Shown piece by piece: positions 1 through 9,079 of a stretch of 64,000 bases of DNA (positions are counted from its first letter, which is position 1; every line of letters starts with the position of its first letter). The notes beneath the pieces are model-generated. The model made no database searches and was not told the origin of the DNA. It saw only the letters and a list, made by a program, of their open reading frames with translations. Source of the DNA: Lentisphaera marina (GTDB lineage Bacteria; Verrucomicrobiota; Lentisphaeria; Lentisphaerales; Lentisphaeraceae); contig NZ_JAQZZL010000001.1 of assembly GCF_028745505.1 (NCBI RefSeq), positions 62,001 through 126,000 on the forward strand. The letters are read 5' to 3'. Position numbers and translations under genes: made by a program.

Positions 1-25
1 CAAGATCGGTAAATAATCATTGCCT

Positions 26-616
26 ATGTCACCTGTATATAAACGAATCATACTCAAACTTAGCGGTGAAGTTCTTCGCTCTGACGACAACTGCATCAGC
101 CCTGCCATTGTACAAGAAATGTCTGAGGCTATTAAATCAGTTGTCGATATGGGCGTCGAAGTTGCTCTAGTTATTGGCGGAGGAAATATCTTCCGCGGAC
201 TTAGCGCTTCTCGCAAAGGGATGGATCGTACCACAGGTGACTACATGGGAATGATGGCCACTTGCATCAATGCCCTGGCTCTTCAAGATGGCTTGGAGAG
301 TCTCGGCATCCCAACTCGCGTTCAATCTGCCATTGCTATGCAGCAGATTTGCGAACCCTACATCCGACGTAAAGCCGTAAGGCACCTCGAAAAAGGTCGC
401 GTCGTGATTTTTGCTGCTGGTACAGGCAGTCCTTATTTCTCTACAGACACAACAGCTGCACTTCGTGCTAACGAGATCAATGCTGAAGTCGTCTTAAAAG
501 CTACTAAAGTTGATGGTATCTACGATAAAGACCCTGCAAAATTTGATGACGCCGTGAAGTATAAGGAAATCTCTTATACAGAGCCTTTTGCAAAAGTCAT
601 AAAACAAGCTGAATAA
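26..616 (+). CDS. pyrH: UMP kinase, IS-truncated N-terminal part
   Basis: UMP kinase phosphorylates UMP to UDP in pyrimidine nucleotide synthesis (cytosolic, amino-acid-kinase fold, hexameric). The N-terminal ILKLSGE, the [10 protein letters not shown] motif and [11 protein letters not shown] are all present. I choose ATG at 26; a TTG at 20 is an alternative start. The native frame is lost after base 582, where an insertion sequence begins. The last ten codons ([10 protein letters not shown], stop 614-616) are element DNA, so the product would be about 196 aa against the family's usual 235-240. The missing C-terminal 50 residues lie at 1918-2071 in the same register. Removing the element and one 4-bp CAGA duplication gives a 236-aa protein. 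The truncation removes the conserved VMDSTAF segment, so the product is probably inactive. Confidence 0.93.
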   Translation: MSPVYKRIILKLSGEVLRSDDNCISPAIVQEMSEAIKSVVDMGVEVALVIGGGNIFRGLSASRKGMDRTTGDYMGMMATCINALALQDGLESLGIPTRVQSAIAMQQICEPYIRRKAVRHLEKGRVVIFAAGTGSPYFSTDTTAALRANEINAEVVLKATKVDGIYDKDPAKFDDAVKYKEISYTEPFAKVIKQAE

Positions 617-666
617 AAGTAGAAACATGTTATCTCAATAGTTACCAAAACAAAAAGAGAAAAAAC

Positions 667-1755
667 ATGAATCTACCCGGCTTATGGGATACCATAGAAA
701 AGTATTTATTTCCAGGCTTAGAAGAACTTTTAGGCGGAGAATTAACTAAGAAAGAGAAAGAGTTTGTTCGCATCTGCACAATAACTGAGCTTGATCAGTT
801 CAGCCATGAATTTGAATGGTGTGGATTTGGGCGACCTCCGAAAGATCATTTTAATATAGTGAAAGCTTACATAGCCAAATCCGTTTATAACTTCGATACA
901 ACAAGATCTTTTATAGACTTTCTCAAATCAAGTACAAAGATACGTCGTTTATGTGGTTGGGAATTTGCAAAACAGCTTCCTCATGAAAGTACTTTTTCTA
1001 GAGTATTTGCAGAAATCACCGCCTCTCAGCTCTGCCAAAGAATCCATGAATTCTTAGTGGTAAAACATTGTGGAGACACCTTAGTACCGCACATTAGTAG
1101 AGATTCTTCAGCAATTGAAGCTAGAGAAAAAGTCATGTCTGAACCAGGGGCTGAGCCTAAAGCCCCTAAGAAACGAGGGCGGCCTAAAAAAGGTGAGATC
1201 CGAATTAAAGAAAAAACCGTAGTGGAAAAGCAGGTCGACCGGTCACTTGAAGAAAACTTAAAAGAGCTCCCAACGCACTGTAATAAAGGGACAAAGAAAA
1301 ACAGTAATGGTTATAAAGTTTCATGGAAAGGCTACAAGCTTCACTTAGATTGTATTGATGGAGATATACCAGTCGCAGGCCTATTGAGTTCAGCGTCTTT
1401 ACACGACAGCCAAGCGGCAATCCCTTTAGCACAGATTAGCGCACAACGCATAACTAATTTATATGATTTAATGGATGCAGCCTATGATTCACCTTCTATC
1501 CATAAATTCAGCCATCTTTTAGGACATAAATCTATTATTGATCACAATCCTAGAAAAACTGGGGAGAAAAAGATTTTTGACCCGCCTGAAAAAGAACGGT
1601 ACAAACAGCGGTCATCTGTTGAAAGAGTCTTTTCGAACTTAAAAGACAACTATGGTGGTAGGATGATCAGAGTACGAGGACATGCAAAAGTCATGACTCA
1701 TCTAATGTTTGGCATTATTGCAATAACAGCAAACCAACTCTTCAAGACTATTTAG
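667..1755 (+). CDS. DDE transposase (IS5/IS1182-like)
   Basis: This 362-aa transposase should catalyse cut-and-paste movement of the element at 583-1913. It shows an N-terminal DUF772-like region, a first catalytic Asp candidate in SRDSSAIEA, a basic linker with KKRGRPKKG, a second Asp candidate in LMDAAYDSP, and a C-terminal YKQRSSVERVFSNLKDNYG stretch matching the Y-R-E-K signature of IS4/IS5 transposases. A purine-rich AAAAAGAG precedes the ATG. The frame is intact, so the element may still be active. IS5 versus IS1182 cannot be settled without a database comparison. Confidence 0.85.
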   Translation: MNLPGLWDTIEKYLFPGLEELLGGELTKKEKEFVRICTITELDQFSHEFEWCGFGRPPKDHFNIVKAYIAKSVYNFDTTRSFIDFLKSSTKIRRLCGWEFAKQLPHESTFSRVFAEITASQLCQRIHEFLVVKHCGDTLVPHISRDSSAIEAREKVMSEPGAEPKAPKKRGRPKKGEIRIKEKTVVEKQVDRSLEENLKELPTHCNKGTKKNSNGYKVSWKGYKLHLDCIDGDIPVAGLLSSASLHDSQAAIPLAQISAQRITNLYDLMDAAYDSPSIHKFSHLLGHKSIIDHNPRKTGEKKIFDPPEKERYKQRSSVERVFSNLKDNYGGRMIRVRGHAKVMTHLMFGIIAITANQLFKTI

Positions 1756-1813
1756 CAACTAACATAAAACTATACGTCATGATCAACTTGCGTCCATTTT
1801 TGGCTTGTTTATA

Positions 1814-1846
1814 CTCACATGTATCCAATTTCGAGATACATGTGAG
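1814..1846. repeat. perfect 12-bp hairpin inside the IS
   Basis: CTCACATGTATC at 1814-1825 is followed by a 9-base spacer and its exact complement at 1835-1846. It lies between the transposase stop and the right terminal repeat. No T-tract follows on either strand, so a classical terminator is unlikely. A transposase-binding or structural role is possible but not shown. Confidence 0.6.
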
Positions 1847-1917
1847 CGAGATCTTAAGATTTATCCTGGATGAACTTTTTAATCACTCTAATTCAGGACT
1901 TTTGCAAAAGGATCAGA

Positions 1918-2071
1918 TTGTCTCAGTAAGCAACTTCAAGTCATGGACTCAACTGCTTTCACTTTATGCATGGACAACAACTTACCTATTATTGTTTTTG
2001 ATTTCCATCAAGAAAACGTTCTGAAGAATATCCTCTGTGGCAACACAGATGCTGCAACAGTCGTAAAATAA
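1918..2071 (+). pseudogene. pyrH: UMP kinase C-terminal remnant
   Basis: This stretch encodes the missing C-terminus of pyrH in the same codon phase as the N-terminal part: QVMDSTAFTLCMDNNLPI, then a tail ending in TVVK and TAA at 2069-2071. It has no start codon or ribosome binding site of its own. It begins right after the second CAGA target copy of the insertion sequence. There are no internal stops or frameshifts, so the interruption is recent. With the upstream 557 bases it makes 236 codons plus stop, the normal UMP kinase length. Confidence 0.9.
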
Positions 2072-2187
2072 GACTTTCTTTACCTCCCACTTAAAAGCCC
2101 TTTCATATTTAGCTCTTAGTCATTCGAGCTAAACTTGCGACTTTCGCACAAGGTCTTATATTGAGACCAAATTAATAGGATAGTCAA

Positions 2188-2793
2188 ATGAGTGAGTGGA
2201 ACTTTACACCTCCCCCATTAAGCACGCTCAGTGATCACGCAGTACGTAGCGATAGCCAAGCTCTAGCTGGAAAAACAATTGCTTTGTTTATTTCGGGAAG
2301 TATTGCCGCATACCGCTGTCCCGACCTCATTCGCGATCTCCGCAAACACGGTGCTCAAGTTCAAGTCTTTGTCAGCAAAAGCGCCCTGAATTTTGTTTCA
2401 GAAATGAGCCTCCATTGGACCTCGACTAAGGCCGTTATCAAATCTCTAAGCGCAGATGCTGAGCACCTGGAATCCGACTATGCTTACGACCTCTTCCTCA
2501 TGGCTCCCGCGAGCTATAACAGTATCAACAAAATGGCCCAAGGAATTGCCGATAGTGCATTATCTACTGCCATGGCTTGCGCTTTAGGCTGTCTTGAATT
2601 CAAACAAACCCCCATCTTAATTTCCCCTTGTATGAATGGTATCATGCATAACAAAATCCTCATCGAGTCCATGAAGCGTCTAGATTCACTAGGCGTTAAG
2701 TTTATTACACCTCGTCAAGAAGATGGAAAAAATAAACTCCCCGAAATCACGACCATCACTCAACAATGCATCAAGGTTCTTACTAGTGAATAA
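2188..2793 (+). CDS. CoaC-like flavoprotein (phosphopantothenoylcysteine decarboxylase family)
   Basis: This 201-aa protein belongs to the HFCD flavoprotein family, whose CoaC members decarboxylate 4'-phosphopantothenoylcysteine in coenzyme A synthesis. Visible motifs are the N-terminal FISGSIAAYR nucleotide-binding turn, APASYNSINKMAQGIADS (normally PASANT..K.A.G.AD) and the substrate-clamp PCMNGIMHNK. A His candidate for catalysis is in AEHLESD. There is no CoaB synthetase domain, so it is a stand-alone decarboxylase or a paralogue such as a dehydratase or prenyltransferase-associated flavoprotein. AGGATAG precedes ATG at good spacing. The next gene starts inside its last codons. Confidence 0.75.
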   Translation: MSEWNFTPPPLSTLSDHAVRSDSQALAGKTIALFISGSIAAYRCPDLIRDLRKHGAQVQVFVSKSALNFVSEMSLHWTSTKAVIKSLSADAEHLESDYAYDLFLMAPASYNSINKMAQGIADSALSTAMACALGCLEFKQTPILISPCMNGIMHNKILIESMKRLDSLGVKFITPRQEDGKNKLPEITTITQQCIKVLTSE

Positions 2794-4663
2794 ACCCAAC
2801 GGCATTTGCACCTACTTAATCATCCCTGGCATGGTTCTCATTGCCATGTTTACTTTAGATGTTTTTTCTTTTGCCACTTTCACCATGCTGCTTACCGGCT
2901 TGATGTTCATTTCGATCTTTAAAGACGTTGCTCAACCCTCTATCTGTGCAGTCGGGAGCTTTACATTTCTACTGCTTGGCTCAGTTATCTACGGTAAAGA
3001 ACACGGGCTCACAAGTGAACAAATCCTAGAAAACAGCCGACAATTACTCTCGGGCTTTAGTTCTCCCACACTCATAACAGTCGGCGCTCTTTTCGTTGTT
3101 GCTGAAGGCGTCCGCTGTAGTGGGTGGCTGGAATACGCCTCTCAGAAAATTTTAAATAACGAAACTAACGAAAAGAAAGCGGCCCTACGCATAGCTTGCG
3201 CGGTCACTCCACTATCTGCTTTCATGAATAACACCCCTGTTGTGGCCATGTTCATTCCCGCCATCAAACGCTGGGCCAATCAACATAAAATCTCCCCTTC
3301 TCGCCTCCTCCTACCAATGGTATTTTTTACCACCCTCGGTGGCATGTGTACACTGATCGGTACTTCCACAAATCTCATTGTCCACGGAAAAATGCGACAA
3401 TCCAACATTCCTGCTCTACAAGAAGGCCTTGGAATGTTCACCCTCACCCCCGTCGCACTCTTTTGCCTCGGCCTAGGCATAATTTGGATTATCTTTTTTG
3501 CCATTAAGCTCCTCCCAAAAAATGATAGTCACGACAGCGAACAAATCCGCACTTACATCATGAAAATGAAAGTAAGTCCTGTGAGCCCCGTAGACGGAAA
3601 GCGTGTTAAAGAAACAAACTTACAAAAAATTGATGGCCTTGTAATAATGAGTGCCAGCCGACCTTCAGGCAACACAGCTAACACAAACATCAGAAACTGG
3701 ATCCTACTCAGCGGTGACATCTTAACTTTTTCCGGCGAAAAAAGCCATATGGAAGAACTGCAAAATATACCCGGTTTGATTCCTGTAGATTTAGATGCCG
3801 ATAGTGAAGAATATCAGTTATATGAACTATTGATTCCACAAAACTCTGCACTCATGGGCAAGAGTATTGAGCAAATCTGGTTCCGTCAACGTTACATGGC
3901 GGCCGTGCTCTCATTACATCGTGGTTCTCAAGAAATCTCAAACTTCTTTAGTACTAAGCTAAAGACTGGCGATACACTTCTCATTGCCGCTCGTCCAACT
4001 TTTGTTGAATTCTGGCAAAACAGCTCTGACTTTACAATTTTATCAGAGATCGAACAGAGCGAAGATAAAAAGCCTCGCCCACCTCTATATCCTATTTTAA
4101 TAACCTTCATCATGTCCGCTTTACCTGCTCTAGGACTTATCAACATCATGACTTCAGCCTTGACAGCTGCTCTACTGATGATTGCTCTAGAAAAAAATCT
4201 ACAAGTTAGCCCCTTAAAATCCGTCGATCTCAACATCCTTGTTGTTATTGGTGCCGCACTCGGCTTATCGGTTGGGCTAGAGACAAGTGGTGCAGCAGCC
4301 CAAGTCGCCCATGGCCTCACCTTTTTAATCCCGGCCGACAATCCTCATTTAGCGCTTCTTTTATGCTGCCTCTTAACTTGGTTTTTAACTGAGCTAATCA
4401 CCAACACCGCTGCCGTAGCCTTAACTTTCCCTATCGTTGTGGATGTTGCCAATTCCATGACTGTATCTCCGCTCCCCTTTGTCATTGGCTTAGCCATTGC
4501 TGGGTCTGCTTCCTTTGCAACTCCCATTGGCTACCAAACAAACATGATGGTTTATGCTCCAGGGAATTATAAGTTCTCTGATTACTTAAAAAGTGGGCTT
4601 CCGCTTTCGCTAATTGTCATTGCTTGCGCTTCGCTAATCATCCCTTTCTTTTTCAAATTTTAG
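2786..4663 (+). CDS. SLC13/DASS-type anion:sodium symporter with RCK_C domains
   Basis: This is an inner-membrane transporter of the divalent-anion:Na+ symporter family, with sulfate or dicarboxylate as likely substrates. The first half has the NNTPVVAMFIPA and TLIGTSTNLIVHG family motifs. A central soluble region (about residues 250-420) resembles two TrkA_C/RCK_C domains. The second half has ELITNTAAVALTFPI and FATPIGYQTNMMVY. I place the start at GTG 2786, overlapping the coaC-like stop, with AAGG about 10 bases upstream. An in-frame ATG at 2723 lies inside the upstream gene and would add an unlikely leader. The product is 625 aa. Overlap suggests co-transcription; the substrate is unknown. 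Confidence 0.85.
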   Translation: MNKPNGICTYLIIPGMVLIAMFTLDVFSFATFTMLLTGLMFISIFKDVAQPSICAVGSFTFLLLGSVIYGKEHGLTSEQILENSRQLLSGFSSPTLITVGALFVVAEGVRCSGWLEYASQKILNNETNEKKAALRIACAVTPLSAFMNNTPVVAMFIPAIKRWANQHKISPSRLLLPMVFFTTLGGMCTLIGTSTNLIVHGKMRQSNIPALQEGLGMFTLTPVALFCLGLGIIWIIFFAIKLLPKNDSHDSEQIRTYIMKMKVSPVSPVDGKRVKETNLQKIDGLVIMSASRPSGNTANTNIRNWILLSGDILTFSGEKSHMEELQNIPGLIPVDLDADSEEYQLYELLIPQNSALMGKSIEQIWFRQRYMAAVLSLHRGSQEISNFFSTKLKTGDTLLIAARPTFVEFWQNSSDFTILSEIEQSEDKKPRPPLYPILITFIMSALPALGLINIMTSALTAALLMIALEKNLQVSPLKSVDLNILVVIGAALGLSVGLETSGAAAQVAHGLTFLIPADNPHLALLLCCLLTWFLTELITNTAAVALTFPIVVDVANSMTVSPLPFVIGLAIAGSASFATPIGYQTNMMVYAPGNYKFSDYLKSGLPLSLIVIACASLIIPFFFKF

Positions 4664-4902
4664 AGGTTTTTAGCCTTTTTCACAAAAAACTTGCAAAAAA
4701 TCAACACTATTTTAATGGTTTAGACTAAGTATTATAAAAATAAACCTATATCTTTCGACAGGTAAGATTTCAGTATCTACTTTATAGCAACACAACTTTT
4801 AGTGAAGTCGTTCCGTTCTTGGTAAGTAAATAATTTCTGCGTCTTTCCAGTCGTTGTGGTACTCAGTATCACGTGGTAATATTAAAACATTGGAGATTAT
4901 TT
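4664..4902 (+). promoter_or_regulatory. long leader upstream of the cold-shock gene
   Basis: This 239-base gene-free stretch separates the SLC13 gene from the cold-shock gene. Cold-shock genes of the cspA type commonly have a long structured 5' leader, and the spacing here fits. I see no exact cold-box sequence and no convincing sigma-70 pair, so its role as a leader is inferred from position only. The ribosome binding site GGAG at 4892-4895 decides the downstream start. Confidence 0.35.
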
Positions 4903-5109
4903 ATGTCTACAGTACAAGGCCGTGTAAAATGGTTTAACGAAACGAAAGGCTTCGGCTTTATCGAACAAGATGGTGGCAAAGATGTATTTGTACACTTTAG
5001 CGCAATCCAAGGTCAAGGTTTCAAAACTCTTGACGAAGGTCAAAAAGTAGAATTCGACGTAGAAGACGGACAGAAAGGTCCTCAAGCTGTAAATCTTACA
5101 GTTCTTTAA
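4903..5109 (+). CDS. cold-shock protein (CspA family)
   Basis: This is a 68-aa single cold-shock domain that binds single-stranded RNA or DNA. RNP1 (KGFGFIEQ) and RNP2 (VFVHFSAI) are intact, with the usual VKWFN N-terminal strand. ATG 4903 is chosen because GGAG sits at the right distance; a start at 4873 would add ten residues not found in the family. A strong bidirectional terminator follows. The gene is monocistronic. Which paralogue this is, cold-induced or constitutive, cannot be told from sequence. Confidence 0.95.
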   Translation: MSTVQGRVKWFNETKGFGFIEQDGGKDVFVHFSAIQGQGFKTLDEGQKVEFDVEDGQKGPQAVNLTVL

Positions 5110-5126
5110 GAGCGTTTTCTTTTTAT

Positions 5127-5165
5127 AAAAAAAGCCCCGCATCATTGATGCGGGGCTTTTTTTTG
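5127..5165. terminator. bidirectional terminator between csp and dsbD
   Basis: GC-rich hairpin GCCCCGCAT (5134-5142) and ATGCGGGGC (5148-5156) flanked by A-runs on the left and T-runs on the right. It can terminate the cold-shock gene on the plus strand and dsbD on the minus strand. Confidence 0.93.
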
Positions 5166-5177
5166 TCTTATCAAGAC

Positions 5178-7280
5178 TTAGGGAATGGAATTAATTTCCT
5201 CAATCAACAAACCTTGAGTTAAAGTCGAAGGTAACACTCGCCATTTTGACTTACCATCATAAAGCACATACACTGGCACTGCTTTACGACCGTACTTCTT
5301 AATAGCCTCAGAAAGCTCTGGAGACTCATTCGTCATATCGGCCTCAAAGAGAGTCACACCCTTATCGATAAAAGCTTTGTAAGTATCCGCCTTACGAATG
5401 GCAGTGTTTTTATTCCACTGACAAATACCACACCACTTAGCAGTAAAGTCCACAAAATAAGGCTTGCCTTCCGCTTCTAACTTTTGAATCTCTGCCTCTA
5501 AATAAGGTTTCCAAACAATTTCTTCAGGTGCCTTTGTCGAAATAACTCCACCCTGCTGACTCGCGTCATAAGCAAAGGCCATACTAAAACCGCCAATCAA
5601 CACTGCCAAAAGAATCGCGATCTTGCGAACTTTGGCTGACATCCAAGGTGTTCCCCAAGCGCCATAAATCCACAGAGCTAAAGCCAATCCTACCATGGCC
5701 GCCATGACGCGAATAGCCCAATCCACATCAATCATTGCCGCTAATGACCAGAAGAAATAAACCACCGCCAGCAACATCAAGAAACCCATCGATTGCTTAA
5801 AGCGCTCCATCCAAGCTCCGGGTTTAGGTAAAAACTTTAATAATTCCGGCTTAAAACCAAGAATTAAATAAGGTAAACTCAGGCCTAAACCCATAGCAGT
5901 AAAAGAAACTAAAAGAGGTAAAGTTGTCATCCCAAAAGTAGCTGCCAAGGCCGCCCCTAAAAAAGGCCCTGCACATGGAGTTGCCACTACAGTGGCAAGC
6001 ACACCGCTCATAAAGGACCCACCATGACCATCTTTCTTAACCTTTTGACCTGCGCCCGTAAGCGAAACCCCCATTTCAAAGACACCAAAGAAATTCAGTG
6101 CTATCACAAATAAAAGCAGAACCATACCCAATAAAAATGCTGGATCCTGCAGCTGGAAGCCCCAAGTCAAATTAGGGTTTTTAGCTTTTAAAATAATAAT
6201 GAAGAGGGAAAGCACCCAAAAAGAGAGGATAACCCCACCAGAATACGCTAGGCCATGACTAAGTGCGCTACCTTTCCCATCTTTTGATTGATTAAGGAAA
6301 CTCTGGATTTTTAAAGCTAAAACAGGGAAAACACAAGGCATTAAATTGAGTAACAATCCCCCCACAAACATATAAGCTATTGTAATAAAGAAACCGGCTT
6401 TTTCCGTATCTTCTTCAAGGACTTCCTCATTTGCCCCTTCTTCAGTAGCACTAGCCTGTGAAGGCGCTACACTAGATAGTTTTGAACTATCAATCGAATA
6501 AGCTTTTTGTGTTTCGTCTGACTTAATTACTAAAGTCCCTAGCAAGACTTCATCCTGAGCTTCTGCGCCTTCAGCAAAATCGAGCTTTGCGATTATGTTT
6601 GATCCACTGTCTTGCCATTGCTGATCAAAAGGCACTAGATTCTGTGAATCATTAAAGAAATAAACTTTATCATTTGCATTCAACTTCTTTAAACTGAGTT
6701 CAAAACCTGATGCTTGACGCGCCACAGTCACCTCTAATTCTTCACTTACTTCTTGTGGTAAATAAGGCTGTGCTTTCTTTAAGGCTTCGGTAAATTTAGA
6801 GTTCGGCTGTTCGGAACCAAGCAACAAATTACTCGAGAAACTTAGCGTCTTCGGAGCAAAACAATTCTCATCATTACATACTTGAAACAAGTTATTTAAC
6901 TCTATCTTTTGTTCGCCACTTAAACCCGCGTTCTTTTTAATCGTAAGCAAATGATATGAACCCCCTACGTAGGCAAATGTTTTTTGACCAAAGAACATTT
7001 TATATTTTGGCGCGCCCCAAAGAACATCAATCAACTCCATTCCTTCAGGCAACTTTGCCTCTATATCAAAAGGCACCCCACTCTCACCACCATTTTTCCA
7101 GTAATAACTAAAGCCATCCTTGATAGTAGTTTTTACCAAAACTCTCTGAGTATCTTTTTCCCAAGAGCTATACTCAGGAATTATTTCCGTACTAATCAAA
7201 TCCTCATACGAGGGTGCACCAAATTGCGCCCATGTTGCGTGGCTCGCAAAAAAGCAAAGCAAAAGTAAAAGTTTATTCAT
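5178..7280 (-). CDS. dsbD: thiol:disulfide interchange protein DsbD
   Basis: This 700-aa inner-membrane protein carries reducing electrons from cytoplasmic thioredoxin to periplasmic thiol proteins. It has a signal peptide (MNKLLLLLCFFASHATWAQ), an N-terminal DsbD-alpha-like domain with the pair VCNDENC, and a multi-helix core (about residues 300-570) with NLMPCVFP and ATPCAGPFLG bearing the membrane cysteine pair. The C-terminal thioredoxin domain has WCGIC (about residue 615). All three redox cysteine pairs needed for the relay are present. An acidic, low-complexity linker follows the first domain. The gene stands alone; dsbC or cytochrome c maturation partners are not in the window. Confidence 0.92.
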   Translation of the reverse strand: MNKLLLLLCFFASHATWAQFGAPSYEDLISTEIIPEYSSWEKDTQRVLVKTTIKDGFSYYWKNGGESGVPFDIEAKLPEGMELIDVLWGAPKYKMFFGQKTFAYVGGSYHLLTIKKNAGLSGEQKIELNNLFQVCNDENCFAPKTLSFSSNLLLGSEQPNSKFTEALKKAQPYLPQEVSEELEVTVARQASGFELSLKKLNANDKVYFFNDSQNLVPFDQQWQDSGSNIIAKLDFAEGAEAQDEVLLGTLVIKSDETQKAYSIDSSKLSSVAPSQASATEEGANEEVLEEDTEKAGFFITIAYMFVGGLLLNLMPCVFPVLALKIQSFLNQSKDGKGSALSHGLAYSGGVILSFWVLSLFIIILKAKNPNLTWGFQLQDPAFLLGMVLLLFVIALNFFGVFEMGVSLTGAGQKVKKDGHGGSFMSGVLATVVATPCAGPFLGAALAATFGMTTLPLLVSFTAMGLGLSLPYLILGFKPELLKFLPKPGAWMERFKQSMGFLMLLAVVYFFWSLAAMIDVDWAIRVMAAMVGLALALWIYGAWGTPWMSAKVRKIAILLAVLIGGFSMAFAYDASQQGGVISTKAPEEIVWKPYLEAEIQKLEAEGKPYFVDFTAKWCGICQWNKNTAIRKADTYKAFIDKGVTLFEADMTNESPELSEAIKKYGRKAVPVYVLYDGKSKWRVLPSTLTQGLLIEEINSIP

Positions 7281-7396
7281 GTTTCTATCCTATCTATTTT
7301 TAAAGACCTGTAGATAATTCCCTATTTAATAGGATTCCTTACAAGCCTTTTATGAAATTTGTCGATTTTAGCTATAAAGCATTAATTATTAACAAG

Positions 7397-8194
7397 TTAA
7401 AAACCACACTTAAAAAGCCATTGCTCACAGGAGTGGCGCCATTGACTATAATGGCTGTCCCTTCGATAATCTATAGTACCTAAGCCTACACCATGCGCGC
7501 CATCGGGATACACATGTAATTCATGAGGGATTTTTACTTTTTGCAGAGCCATTGCATACAAATATGAATTCTCGACAGGCACGGCATCATCTTCCGCTGT
7601 ATGCCATAAAAATGTTGGTGGCGTCAAAGCATTGACCACTTTTTCGAGCGAGGTTTTATCAACTAAGCTTGGAGTAGGATTTTCACCTAAAAGATTTTCT
7701 TGTGAACCTAAATGCGCAAATTCACCCCAAGAAATTACCGGATAAGAAAGTATACATAAATCGGGACGCGCATTTACTTTTTCTAATTCATCCTGTACAT
7801 CCTCATTGCCTTCGGCGTGTAGATTTGATAAACTTGCCGCCAAATGTCCCCCAGCCGAAAAACCAATCACACCCACTCTATTGGGGTCAATATTAAATTC
7901 TTTCGCATGCGCACGTATATACTGCATAGCACGACGTGCATCATTTAAGGCTTGTGGATATTTGCTAGGCGCCACCGAATAATCTAATACAAAGGCACTA
8001 ATCCCCATGCTGTTAAACCACGCAGCAACCGGATCACCTTCTTGCTCTGAACAAAAGCCATACCCACCTCCAGGCAAAACTAAGACAGCGGCAAAATTTT
8101 CGCCACTTTCTAAAGCAAAGGGAGTCAAAGTTACCTTTTTAGGTAAGTTGGGGCATAAGTCACCCCACAAATTAATCTTATCGTATTTACTCAT
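7397..8194 (-). CDS. alpha/beta-hydrolase esterase (BD-FAE/DLH-like)
   Basis: This 265-aa hydrolase probably cleaves a small ester, such as an acetyl or feruloyl group on polysaccharide. The oxyanion segment LPGGGYGF, nucleophile elbow GFSAGGH, Asp in AEDDAVP and His in DGAHGVGLG form a full catalytic set. The start is ATG 8194, preceded by AGGAAAG; an upstream ATG in frame would extend into the neighbouring gene. No signal peptide is seen, so it is likely cytoplasmic. It starts seven bases after the zinc-ribbon gene ends and is probably co-transcribed with it. The substrate is not known. Confidence 0.85.
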   Translation of the reverse strand: MSKYDKINLWGDLCPNLPKKVTLTPFALESGENFAAVLVLPGGGYGFCSEQEGDPVAAWFNSMGISAFVLDYSVAPSKYPQALNDARRAMQYIRAHAKEFNIDPNRVGVIGFSAGGHLAASLSNLHAEGNEDVQDELEKVNARPDLCILSYPVISWGEFAHLGSQENLLGENPTPSLVDKTSLEKVVNALTPPTFLWHTAEDDAVPVENSYLYAMALQKVKIPHELHVYPDGAHGVGLGTIDYRRDSHYSQWRHSCEQWLFKCGF

Positions 8195-8201
8195 TTCTTT
8201 C

Positions 8202-8855
8202 CTAATTTTTATTGGCTTCATTTTTGATAAAGGCTGCAATGTATTCGAGTGCCTCATTTTTTAAGCCCCAACCAAATTTAAGCTCTTTAGAACCACCGCG
8301 AATATAAATAATTTTGACGGGTCGATTATTTTGTCTAACGGCGGAGTACTCCACGCTTACTTTCGTGCTTTTCTGATATAAAAATCGACGCTTCCAACCA
8401 ATCGGCCCCACTCCTGAAAATATAGTCCCCCGACCATTTCCCATTGTAATAAGTCGTTTCCCAAATAACGAAAATAAACAAATAGAACTCAACAATATGG
8501 TACCGAATAAAAATGGCAGGCCAAAGAGCGACATGGTCAGGTTAAATTCACCCTTCATGATTTGAGTGCCATAAATCCCCCACATAGAAAAACCACCCCA
8601 AACCGCCGTAAAGGGGATGAGAAACAAAGCTATAGGGCTCATCTTTTTGTATACTAAACTTTTCCCATCCCCAAAATCTGGCTCGACTCTAAAACCCTTC
8701 GGCATCTGTAAATCTTTAAAGTCGGCAACTTGAGACTCTTCGCTCATCTCGGCAAAAGAATTCGTTTGCCCACAAGCCCTACACAAGGCTATATCGGCAC
8801 TCACATTGACGTCGTCTAAATTAATTTCGCTATCACATCCTGGACACTTATACAT
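8202..8855 (-). CDS. zinc-ribbon membrane protein of unknown function
   Basis: This 217-aa protein begins with a zinc ribbon (CPGCD...CRACG) and then has two hydrophobic segments (roughly residues 75-95 and 105-130). It ends in a basic soluble domain with VKIIYIRGGSKELKFGWGL. The layout resembles membrane proteins with a bacterial PH-like domain, but I do not recognise a named family with certainty. GAGGAG lies upstream of both a GTG (8861) and ATG 8855; ATG has better spacing. It is likely in an operon with the downstream esterase. Confidence 0.7.
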   Translation of the reverse strand: MYKCPGCDSEINLDDVNVSADIALCRACGQTNSFAEMSEESQVADFKDLQMPKGFRVEPDFGDGKSLVYKKMSPIALFLIPFTAVWGGFSMWGIYGTQIMKGEFNLTMSLFGLPFLFGTILLSSICLFSLFGKRLITMGNGRGTIFSGVGPIGWKRRFLYQKSTKVSVEYSAVRQNNRPVKIIYIRGGSKELKFGWGLKNEALEYIAAFIKNEANKN

Positions 8856-9079
8856 AATCACTCCTCAGTTATCACTTCAAAATAACAAAGCCTTTGCTCT
8901 TCTACAAGCAATCTCGCCCTTTAATCTAAACATAGAGTCACTTTTTCATTTAAACTCAATAATTCACCCTCAGTAAATACATCGAACATTAACTTAGATA
9001 ATCATTCTTTGCCTAATTATCTCACTTGAATACAGGCTCAACTCCGTTAAAATACATAGATCAATTAGGAGTACTCAAC

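Larger units (their letters stand above)
583..1913 (+). mobile_element. IS5/IS1182-like insertion sequence inside pyrH
   Basis: The element is about 1.33 kb and carries one transposase gene. The ends are inverted repeats of 15 identical bases, CCTTTTGCAAAAGTC, at 584-598 and its complement at 1897-1911. The flanks share CAGA at 579-582 and 1914-1917, read as the target duplication; the end coordinates could shift by a base or two because one terminal base differs. Deleting the element plus one CAGA restores the pyrH frame (YTDCLSKQLQVMD), which independently supports the boundaries. The family assignment rests on the transposase only. Confidence 0.85.

Noticed and set aside
1779..2024. 81-codon plus-strand ORF after the first transposase
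   Set aside because: It overlaps the IS right end and the pyrH C-terminal remnant in another frame; the pyrH frame has clear family sequence while this one has none.
3928..4341. 137-codon minus-strand ORF
   Set aside because: Shadow of the SLC13 transporter gene on the opposite strand; no ribosome site and no recognisable protein.
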